A stretch of 64,000 bases of DNA from Saccharomycopsis fibuligera x Saccharomycopsis cf. fibuligera (Eukaryota > Ascomycota > Saccharomycetes > Ascoideales > Saccharomycopsidaceae). The stretch covers positions 806,001 through 870,000 of the forward strand of contig CP012810.1 of the NCBI GenBank assembly GCA_001936135.1. The letters run 5' to 3'. The notes under the pieces were generated by a model. It was not told the origin of the DNA. It worked only from the letters and a program-made list of their open reading frames with translations, and searched no databases. The position numbers and the translations under genes were made by a program. Of the stretch, positions 57,601 to 64,000 are shown piece by piece (within the stretch, counting starts at the first letter, position 1; each line of letters begins with the position of its first letter).

Positions 57601-58239
57601 GCGCTGGTGCAAATTGCTTGTGTGATTGCTATGGGCGGAATATCTGCGTTGGCCGGCGCTACTGATACTGTGATTGCTAAAGTACTCTAAGGGAGAGTCA
57701 TTGGGAAGTGAGACCTGCTTGATGATAATGTTTGAGGAGCTGAAGGCCTTGGTTGGTTTGGGAGCAACGATGTTGTCGTATAGGTTTGACTGGGGATTGG
57801 GACGAGGATTAGATGTGTTTTCTGGAATTGGGAGCAACGAGCGGGAATGACGCTGGTTTGGGGCAGAACTTGAGTTATGGGAAACTGAGTGCCTGGAAGA
57901 ACCGTTGAGGCTGTTGCTGTCGGTGTGATGGCTAGAAAGCGAGGCGGAAGAGTGGGTGTAGGAGTTGTAGGTGGAGTATGAGTGAGAAGCGTCAGTGGAA
58001 GTTGAAAATGAGGAAGGATTGGTTCTATTCTTGTCGCTGGACTCAAGGGAAGCGACGTCAGTGTACCTCGAAGAGGATGTTCTGCCGCTTAGGTTTCTGG
58101 ACGGGTTTGGGTGGGAGGTCTTTGGTTTGAAAGGCTTAGTGGTGATATCATTGAAGGACTCGTTGTTGGATCTATCGCTGGAGCTGGAAATGTGCTCCAG
58201 ATAGGAGACTTTGGCTAAACGCAAGGGGACTACGCTCAT
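54682..58239 (-). CDS. Unrecognised Ser/Asn-rich protein with a basic region
   Basis: 1185 aa. I do not recognise it. The first 300 residues are Ser/Asn/His-rich. A strongly basic segment near 315-440 (SSGWRRKVGFFGEKLRLRFR, NIAKHRILRRKARPM, KKRLKQKAPSTKRNRTLKKK) could bind membrane lipids or nucleic acid. Then an ordered-looking stretch DPVGYENMVSNWSAFLQSAIVQRAALKLEI near 700, LTILDRLLGDCISDEEEE near 760, and a final segment with LDILSEQGASISDIDVDISRF and RKISIKRITPSNKAFSDMSRSSS (possible basophilic kinase site). The C-terminus is RNRPLSMRYNRKSNNAAIIRFL-like. Composition resembles bud-neck or cortical scaffold proteins, but that is only a guess. Confidence 0.75.
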   Translation of the reverse strand: MSVVPLRLAKVSYLEHISSSSDRSNNESFNDITTKPFKPKTSHPNPSRNLSGRTSSSRYTDVASLESSDKNRTNPSSFSTSTDASHSYSTYNSYTHSSASLSSHHTDSNSLNGSSRHSVSHNSSSAPNQRHSRSLLPIPENTSNPRPNPQSNLYDNIVAPKPTKAFSSSNIIIKQVSLPNDSPLEYFSNHSISSAGQRRYSAHSNHTSNLHQRLPESNTNSNDNNNTNSSTAERATAPNFTSNNDSRSVELQPPVPVGAAPSTSSKERQIDSSDANANADTYMNNNHNILSADANADMHSLAQSSVIQYKRSTSPQSTLRRSRAITRSSGWRRKVGFFGEKLRLRFRNWRNIAKHRILRRKARPMVTNKYNKHTLISREGTLLESSRAKSRKSQDKLKKQISNIITNSEGSTSELLNDKGFLRKYAEKKRLKQKAPSTKRNRTLKKKISLLGNNHYHHRNHNNNNNNNKNDFGDELALIPPAADYLNSINNGNGKRDLSNCSQLTMQNVEKFLSLPKYQPLKKDIIEKYVAEVSEEIQNNMDKSLIGNDHGTAANSSTDTNPDEQPKSNPVVVSTVQSANDVRKHSIEVSSKNPILRNNSIANSISPASEKTAVSTSGSANVAGKKSVESMGSNVNCQISNPSSPNEVCHPENSDEDADAEYENEEYARSVQTSTIIDPEADPVGYENMVSNWSAFLQSAIVQRAALKLEIIHSQNNMTSPTTAATTIANQSIGNYSTDANTTIGNRSVTSEDGVKRLTILDRLLGDCISDEEEENAKRLGGDENYDDNATVTESSLRDDASSVATSKTVFSPFPASRVSLANDQLKSLENDISKDNNNNSTVITKIDDNLPELQQPQQALNAGGVHVPNSGAVEVSSIHVDSENENENDNASLSSSTTVDSGASSVKTSSASDSKTHFYSIGNNDSRSHSKEPNDHGVITAAGNINAALGLVNIIQSDGSSRVIQDIDLTRSNTVVIKQEYHNEHANASKKFINSTKSILDILSEQGASISDIDVDISRFSNNNSNNGQRKISIKRITPSNKAFSDMSRSSSNASSINISPLNIRAADGYANTTARARARAGAGRSASLQQPKKYSSMNDISGLKLENNLRSISVSSYGQATNAAAAGYQNDNGNFARGASASMNYTRQLQNRPLSMRYNRKSNNAAIIRFLSQQHQEDIITEF

Positions 58240-58716
58240 GGGTATAGAGGTTTTGGTATGTGAGGATGAGGGGGGAGCGAGCGAGTGAGCAAGATATGAG
58301 GAAGAGAAAGAGGGAGGAAGAAGAAGAAGAAGAAACAGCAGCAGCAGCAGCGGCAGCAGCAGCGAAGCGACGAAGAGATATATCTTGTGTATATAAGAAA
58401 AGGGAGGAGGGGCGAGCAGGCGGTGTGTGCTTTTTGACTTCAGCCTCTTCCAGCCTCTCTAGATGGTTGTGTTGTGATTGATTGACTGATTGACTGATTG
58501 ACAGTGTTGAGCCAGGGTCAAATGGTCAGCGGTGGATGTATCGTCTATGCATTGTGCTGCAGCTCGTGAGGATGGCGGGTCAAGTCAATTTCGTTTTCAA
58601 ATAGACGGAGTAAGTGCTACACACACACATACCACTCGTTACACTACACATGTAGTATCACTACGCTATTTCACACCCATACACACGCTCACCAAGACAT
58701 CCCTCCCACCCATGCC
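58240..58716. other. Divergent intergenic before TGS1
   Basis: 477 bases. AGA/GAA repeats and a CAG/GCA tract near 58320-58365; TTGA repeats near 58476-58500; CA dinucleotides near 58620-58628. It should hold both promoters. No motif is convincing. Confidence 0.5.
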
Positions 58717-60213
58717 ATGGCCCTGCCTCTCCAGTCCTCTCATCCTCAAGAGATTGCCCCCGGTGCCAGTGTCGCTGCTTCTGCTGCTGCTGCTGCCTCT
58801 CCACCGCCTCGCCCTGGCCACCTCCCAGACATCACCAACAGCGTCGACATCATCAACCGAGACAGCAATGCAGACCTCGTCGGGGTGAACATGAACCACA
58901 TTCATCTAAACAGTAACAGTGACAGCAATAATGAAAACGTATTAAGTGAGCTGAATGACAGAAACGAAAATATAAATCCAAACGCGGCTGACTCTTCCAA
59001 GAAAAAGAAGAAGCGTTCCCACAATCGCCGTCGTCGCTCCAACCTCTCCAGCAGCAATAACACCGTGCTCGACCCAAATAACACTCAACTCGGTAACGGC
59101 CACAATAACAGTCACAATCACAATAACAATCACAATCACAATCACAATCACAATCACAATCACAATCACAATCACAGTATCAGCGAGCCATATGATCTTC
59201 CCAATGAGCATAGACGAGAACCACCGGGCATCACAGAGTTTAGCCTTGCTCACGACTTGGACGAATTTGAAGTAGCAGAGGCTCAGTCCACCAACCCCGT
59301 TGCCGAACTCGTAAAGATAAAAGTAAACAGGCACATAAAGTTCAAAGATGATGGCGATGTCGTTGATAATGACGGTGAGGACCTAGATGGTGCCCAAGAC
59401 GCCAACATCAACGATGGCCAAGACTACTCAGACGTGCGCAGCGTGACCCCAGAAGAAATCAGTCTGTTTGAACCAGAAGAAATATGCCAGCACACATACA
59501 ACACGCTCCCTGCTAATGTGAAAAAATACTGGAAACAACGTTACTGCCTCTTTACAAAATTCGATGAAGGCGTATTCATGAACACTGAGCTTTGGTTCAG
59601 CGTTACCCCAGAAAGCGTTGCTGCTTTCACTGCCAACTTCATCAAGTGCTGCTCCCCTAATTCCAAAGTAGCCCTTGACTTGTGCTCTGGTGGTGGCGGT
59701 GATAGCATCCAGCTAGCCCGTGTCTTTGACCGTTGTGTGTCGGTAGAAATCAACAAAACCAACATTTACTGCGCCCACAATAATGCCAAAACTTATGGCG
59801 TGGCCAACAAGATCAATTTCATCCACGCGGACTGGCTTCAACTTAGTGCAGATCATGCAAATTTACGCAAAATGGCCTCAAAGTACAAGATCGATATTGC
59901 TTTCTCATCGCCGCCCTGGGGCGGTCCTAACTATGTCGCATACCGTACTTTTGATCTTCGCCATCTAAGGCCATTACCTTTGAAAGAGTTGTTAATGACG
60001 TTGTTTGCCATTACTGATAAAGTGGTGTTATTTTTACCTCGCAATTCAGACATACATCAGTTGCATGAGGTTACTGCTGAGTTGTTGGGCCCCGAGGGAA
60101 ACTGTAGGGTGATTTTTGCCAAGTTGGACGGTAGAATTAAAGGGTTGCTTTGTTTTTGGGGTAATGATTTTATGTCGGAGGAGATGTTGAATAGGAATAA
60201 AGAAGAAAATTGA
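58717..60213 (+). CDS. TGS1: Trimethylguanosine synthase Tgs1
   Basis: 498 aa. Tgs1 converts the m7G cap of snRNAs, snoRNAs and telomerase RNA to 2,2,7-trimethylguanosine using SAM. The catalytic domain starts near 245: NVKKYWKQRYCLFTKFDEGVFMNTELWFSVTPE, SAM-binding DLCSGGGGDSIQLA near 319-332 (usually DAFCGxGGN), INFIHADW, and the catalytic SPPWGGP near 398-404. S. cerevisiae Tgs1 is about 315 aa; the extra length here is an N-terminal region with Ala/Pro, a basic KKKKKRSHNRRRRS nuclear signal and an Asn-His repeat. The exact start is uncertain: another ATG five bases upstream is out of frame, and later ATGs exist. Confidence 0.93.
   Translation: MALPLQSSHPQEIAPGASVAASAAAAASPPPRPGHLPDITNSVDIINRDSNADLVGVNMNHIHLNSNSDSNNENVLSELNDRNENINPNAADSSKKKKKRSHNRRRRSNLSSSNNTVLDPNNTQLGNGHNNSHNHNNNHNHNHNHNHNHNHNHSISEPYDLPNEHRREPPGITEFSLAHDLDEFEVAEAQSTNPVAELVKIKVNRHIKFKDDGDVVDNDGEDLDGAQDANINDGQDYSDVRSVTPEEISLFEPEEICQHTYNTLPANVKKYWKQRYCLFTKFDEGVFMNTELWFSVTPESVAAFTANFIKCCSPNSKVALDLCSGGGGDSIQLARVFDRCVSVEINKTNIYCAHNNAKTYGVANKINFIHADWLQLSADHANLRKMASKYKIDIAFSSPPWGGPNYVAYRTFDLRHLRPLPLKELLMTLFAITDKVVLFLPRNSDIHQLHEVTAELLGPEGNCRVIFAKLDGRIKGLLCFWGNDFMSEEMLNRNKEEN
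59101..59175. repeat. CACAAT hexanucleotide repeat in TGS1
   Basis: Tandem CACAAT/AATCAC units encoding alternating His-Asn in the N-terminal extension of TGS1. The minus strand reads as an Ile-Val repeat, a shadow frame. Confidence 0.9.
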
Positions 60214-60241
60214 AGACGACGAATCGCAAGCAAAAAAAAAA

Positions 60242-60274
<33 letters not shown>

Positions 60275-60825
60275 AATGAAATAAAAAAGATAAAAAGACG
60301 TTAGTCTTTTTACCAGTCACTGATTATAATGACATTCAAACATAAAAGTAACAACATCCATGCGTGGAGACTGCTTGGCCTTATCAAAATGTTTGACAGG
60401 CAAGAATCACAACAAGAAGTAGTGACGCTTCAACTTTTGCTGATTCAAAGCTTTGATTTTCTTTCTTTGATTTTTGCACATGTTTTTTTTTTTTTTAATT
60501 TTTGTATTTTAATTCTGGTTTTTCGTTTCATTTTACTTCTTTGATAATTACTGTGTTAATCTATACTTGTTTGAGCGCAACTAATGCTACTAGCTGGTAA
60601 GATCCCACTAAAATGGCTGTCGCATTTTTGTCCCTTTTGGTTAGAATGCCTATGGCAAAATGCGCAAACCCTATAATGGTAGTAAGCATAGCAGCTCCGA
60701 GACTATGTTGGCAACATTAATAATTGTAGCGCACACATTTTAGTATATATTGTTACAATTTTGCTTCGCTATATGCATTATCAATTCATTTGTTTGTTTA
60801 ATTATTGATTTATCTATTTATTCAT
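60214..60825. other. Convergent intergenic, TGS1 and cyclin 3' ends
   Basis: 612 bases. A-rich tract at 60231-60260 follows TGS1, T runs near 60485-60500. A 71-codon frame at 60329-60544 ends in a Phe/Ile/Leu run from the T tract and is not accepted as a gene. Confidence 0.5.
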
Positions 60826-62940
60826 CTATTCATTCATGCTACTGCCCGCAGCAGCAGGTTTCTTAATCTTTGGATTCTCTTTGAGAGTCCCTGCTTCACC
60901 ACCATTACTACCGCCTATGCTAACTTGTGATACGTGCGACGTCTGCGACGTCTGCAATGCCTGTGACGCTTGATATGATGCCCCACTGACCCCAATGTGG
61001 GTCCTTGCTAGTTCTTCTTCGTCCGAACTGTCTATAGTCACTGATGATGACCTTTTTAATGGTGAATTGGCAAACCGAAGCTGGCTTTTTGAAGTAATTC
61101 GTGATGCCATGACACATGGAGAGTTAGTAATGGCGGTATTCATCGAGTTTGAAGATATTATGGTAGATGGTTTCGCTGGCACCGTATCTTTGGTGGAGAG
61201 GGACGATGCATATGTTTGTGATGAAGTGCCTGGTGTGTCGTCCACTTGGATATAAGTGTTCGTTTTCGCAGAGTTAGCAGCGCTGCTCGCTATGCTTGGT
61301 GGAAAATCATGTCGCTGTGCCCTATCATTACTATTGTGATGTTGGCAAGTTGACGATGACGGGTGCGACTGAAATTGCTGACTATGTGCTGGTTGTTGCA
61401 TGCCAATGTTTTTCTGATTTTGAAGCTCATTTTGATGCTGTAAATTGATATCTTGGTGATGTAAAGGAGACCTCGTAAACGTCTTTGGGTTCGATATCAT
61501 AGATGGTGAGTTGCTAGTAATGGTCATCTTCAGCATCATTTTGTTGGGCGACTTAACGTTGTTTTGCGAGTTCAAGTGGTCTTGGTGAGTAAGGGCCAGC
61601 TGATTCATACTGCCAGTTGTGATTTCTTGAGACCGAGCAGCAGCGGGAACGTTATTCGTGGCATTAGTATTGTTGTTGTGGCCGTTTTGTTTTATGTTTA
61701 TTTTCTTATCACCGCCATGCATCTCTGAGTTTCCTGGTACTGGTTTGGACATGGGAGCTGACATTATTTGCTCCTCGAGAACATACAATAATGCCTGCCT
61801 ATTGCCATTATTCACAGCAGCAACAGAATTTAAATTGATCTGCTCACCACCAACCAATTCAATCATTTTTTTGTAATAATTGTCTAGTATATCTGTCGCG
61901 TATCCCATTCCTATTACTGATTTTTTGAAAATGCGCAGCAGGCGCCTCTGCCGAGGAGTAGCAAAGTTATTGCTATTATTATTATTATTATCTGTTGCTT
62001 GAAGGTCAGTTGATGCTTCGTTGAAATTTGTGTCACTGTTTGGGGAAATATCGTTGTTTACAATGTAGGGGGATGATGAACTGTAGCCTGATAGCGATGA
62101 CGATGACGATGACGATAAGGACGAGATGGAACGGGTTGCCTTTTTGTGAGATGTGGTATTGATGTTTTGAGATCGCACCGCCACCACCAGCAGCAGGCTG
62201 GGCTGTTTTGATGATATACTTTCAACTGTCTCGGATGCTATTGTATTAGCATTGGTGCTTGTAGCTGCATGAGGAATGCTTCTATCAGTATCATCTATGA
62301 CCCCACTTTCATTACTGTTGTGATTTGATGAATGGTGCTTTTCGTGTATCTTTCTGTGTTTCTTTTTCCTCGATGTCAAAAGTTTTCCTGAATAAAACTT
62401 CTCATTGACTTCATCATCTCTTGGAATGATTCTCCAGTTGACTTTTTCCAAAAACTCCATTTCTAGGAAGTTTAATTCGTTAACATTGATCCCTCCTACC
62501 TTGGCATAATGATGGTTGGTGCAGAAGTAGTCGCAGAGCCCCTTGGCTGCTATTGTGGTTGCTGTCAAAAGAAATCTATGAACGGTAAGGGAGTTTAAGT
62601 TGAAGTTTTTGTAGCTGTTGGAGAGGAGGTCAATGTAGTATATGGCAATGATGAGGATCGAATTCTCCAACGAGTTATAATGTGCCAATCTCAATAAATA
62701 GTCGTAGATGGATATTGCAGGAGGAGCCCTGGAATGGAATCTGGTCAAATTGGCAGATGAAAGATTGCCTATAGGAAGGTAGTTGTCGTTGATATTTATG
62801 AGGGAAATAAGCATTCTGGCAATGAGAACAATAAGGTCTTCTCGAGGACAATTGAGAAAGTTTCTGGGTAGTCTGCGCGTAGGGACATTTGCAGTTGCGT
62901 TTGCAGTAGTTGCGCCTGAGGGCCCATATCCAGACGACAT
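60826..62940 (-). CDS. Pho80-type cyclin with a long disordered tail
   Basis: 704 aa from the ATG at 62940; the frame runs further upstream only from a TTG through a TG repeat. The cyclin box lies near 25-150: DLIVLIARMLISLININD, SIYDYLLRLAHYNSLENSILIIAIYYIDLLS, and LTVHRFLLTATTIAAKGLCDYFCTNHHYAKVGGINVNELNFLEMEFLEKVNWRIIPRD, very close to Pho80/Pcl6/Pcl7. Such cyclins activate the Pho85 CDK; Pho80-Pho85 phosphorylates Pho4 under high phosphate. S. cerevisiae Pho80 is 293 aa. The extra 500 residues are Ser/Asn/Gln-rich with RSSSVTIDSSDEEE and other possible phospho-sites. I cannot choose between PHO80 and PCL7. Confidence 0.85.
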   Translation of the reverse strand: MSSGYGPSGATTANATANVPTRRLPRNFLNCPREDLIVLIARMLISLININDNYLPIGNLSSANLTRFHSRAPPAISIYDYLLRLAHYNSLENSILIIAIYYIDLLSNSYKNFNLNSLTVHRFLLTATTIAAKGLCDYFCTNHHYAKVGGINVNELNFLEMEFLEKVNWRIIPRDDEVNEKFYSGKLLTSRKKKHRKIHEKHHSSNHNSNESGVIDDTDRSIPHAATSTNANTIASETVESISSKQPSLLLVVAVRSQNINTTSHKKATRSISSLSSSSSSSLSGYSSSSPYIVNNDISPNSDTNFNEASTDLQATDNNNNNSNNFATPRQRRLLRIFKKSVIGMGYATDILDNYYKKMIELVGGEQINLNSVAAVNNGNRQALLYVLEEQIMSAPMSKPVPGNSEMHGGDKKINIKQNGHNNNTNATNNVPAAARSQEITTGSMNQLALTHQDHLNSQNNVKSPNKMMLKMTITSNSPSMISNPKTFTRSPLHHQDINLQHQNELQNQKNIGMQQPAHSQQFQSHPSSSTCQHHNSNDRAQRHDFPPSIASSAANSAKTNTYIQVDDTPGTSSQTYASSLSTKDTVPAKPSTIISSNSMNTAITNSPCVMASRITSKSQLRFANSPLKRSSSVTIDSSDEEELARTHIGVSGASYQASQALQTSQTSHVSQVSIGGSNGGEAGTLKENPKIKKPAAAGSSMNE

Positions 62941-64000
62941 TGTAATGGACTGCTCGGGGTCTCTATAACACACACATACACAGACACAGACACAAACTTG
63001 CAAACTGATCAACTTTCAAAATGGGATCAAGTCGGTAGAAAGAAGGAACTGCAAACAGAGATAAGATGCACACCAGCTGGAGCAAGACGGATTGTGTCAA
63101 TGTCGAACGCCGGGCTGCAAAAAAATGGGCGGCGAACCATCGCGGTTTATAGTATACCGATTGGCTCGTCTTTTCTGGTGGCCCACGCCCAGCACGTGTT
63201 ACCCAAACGGTCACTGCAAAGTCATTGCTTAGTCATCGCAGACACGAGCCTCTTGTTAATTACTATGATTATCACAATTTACCTTCATGACAATAACTAT
63301 CACAGTCAGATATTTAGGGATTCCCATAAATCCTGGTAGTGCTCCTTGTCCATTGCTGATCGCGTTTCGCCGTGTATGCTGATGGGCATAGCAGCCGTTG
63401 TGATTGCTGAATACTCAACGCAGTAGTATTATTTAATTACATTACAACCATTATGGTGAAAAACTCGAAAACATGCCACATGTTGGACAACAGCAAACAT
63501 GTCTGACGACTTATATTACTATTATCGTCACTTAGATAAATAAGTATGTACCACTTTCTTGTCTTTTTTTTTATGGTGCCAAAGCTATTGGCAAATGCCT
63601 CATTATTGAGACCACAAAATTACGGGGCCAATTGACCCGCGCTGTGTGATGCATGCTGGTCATCAATGAAATTTCTCATCAGCTATTGATGCTCATTACT
63701 GATAATTATGGCACGATAGCGTTCCTGATGATAATTAATTACCTAAACGAAAATTTGATGGAAACTACTAAATTACAGCTTCCATATGTGACAAATGCCT
63801 ACCTCTTCAATTGAAGCAGCAAAATTTAAGCTTTTCAATTTCATATTCAATGTACCGTTTGAGTTTCGCGGACATTGACGAGTTGCGCTTATTAAATAAA
63901 AAAAAAACATCTGCTCTCAACAGTCTATGCGGCGAACACATTTCAGTTCCCTACGCAGTCTTAGCTTAGCAAATAAGCAGACATATTATCTTGAAACAAG
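62941..64000. other. Upstream of the cyclin gene to window end
   Basis: About 1.06 kb. (CA)n on plus at 62968-62998 lies in the likely 5' leader of the cyclin gene. CACGTG at 63193-63198. The remainder to 64000 is AT-rich, and I see no gene start, RNA gene or repeat. Confidence 0.5.
63193..63198. promoter_or_regulatory. CACGTG upstream of the Pho80-type cyclin
   Basis: CACGTG is the core site of Pho4 and Cbf1. It sits 253 bases upstream of the cyclin ATG (AGCACGTGTT). Feedback from Pho4 on its own cyclin would be plausible, but a lone hexamer cannot show it. Confidence 0.3.

Noticed and set aside
60329-60544. 71-residue plus-strand ORF after TGS1
   Set aside because: The second half is translation of T tracts and there is no family resemblance.
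62941-63012. N-terminal Val-Cys repeat extension of the cyclin
   Set aside because: Starts at TTG and is translation of a TG repeat; the ATG at 62940 is preferred.
1-64000. Retrotransposons, LTRs, virus-like elements, CRISPR arrays
   Set aside because: No reverse transcriptase, integrase, transposase or capsid frames, no paired terminal repeats and no regular repeat-spacer arrays were seen.

Overview
The window is nuclear DNA of a budding yeast (Saccharomycotina) that reads the codon CTG as serine. Genes are dense and almost intron-free, products are recognisable orthologues of Saccharomyces cerevisiae genes, intergenic DNA is AT-rich with long A/T tracts, and proteins are full of Asn, Gln and Ser runs. 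The code change is visible in the DNA. The Rab4-like GTPase at 14862-16163 has an impossible P-loop (GPLGVGKL) under the standard code, but both Leu residues are CTG and serine restores a textbook GPSGVGKS. In the gene at 11277-12524 seven CTG codons within twelve turn a Leu block into a Ser block. This points to a CUG-Ser yeast (Debaryomycetaceae/Metschnikowiaceae, less likely the Ascoidea/Saccharomycopsis lineage). CTG residues called Leu under the standard code should be read as Ser throughout.

Layout. 0-8.3 kb: three minus-strand genes, SET3-like (PHD plus SET), RPT1 (proteasome ATPase) and DRS1 (ribosome biogenesis helicase). 9.1-12.5 kb: SYS1 (Golgi) and an unrecognised Asn/Ser-rich gene on plus. 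12.5-14.9 kb: a gene-poor stretch with simple repeats. 14.9-17.5 kb: Rab4/Ypt4-like GTPase and PRE3 (proteasome beta1) on minus. 18.4-23.8 kb: eIF3d (absent from S. cerevisiae), COQ1 and SMD1 on plus. 24.6-31.0 kb: SMC3 and DBF2 on minus. 32.4-40.1 kb: MET30, THO1 and IKS1 on plus. 41.0-48.9 kb: a Zn2Cys6 regulator, an Asn-rich unknown and a spliced DUF4112-type membrane protein on minus. 49.3 kb: an intron-containing tRNA-Val(CAC). 49.7-53.8 kb: MGR1, a long spacer with coding-like remnants, and a small secreted protein. 54.7-62.9 kb: a Ser/Asn-rich unknown, TGS1 and a Pho80-type cyclin.

This is core housekeeping and regulatory sequence: proteasome (RPT1, PRE3), ribosome and translation (DRS1, eIF3d), RNA (SMD1, TGS1, THO1), chromosomes and mitotic exit (SMC3, DBF2, SET3), sulfur regulation (MET30), mitochondria (COQ1, MGR1) and secretion (SYS1, Rab4). 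It is neither an operon nor an accessory island. I saw no intact transposon, CRISPR array, virus-like element or toxin system. Two genes carry introns: the DUF4112 gene, with canonical GTATGT and TACTAAC signals, and IKS1, whose first exon is only 53 nt. Several promoters carry sites that fit the gene's role: Rpn4/PACE-like boxes at both proteasome genes, TTACCCGG at the two tandem promoters near 4.0 and 5.9 kb, MCB/SCB palindromes upstream of SMC3, and CACGTG with CTGTGGC upstream of MET30.
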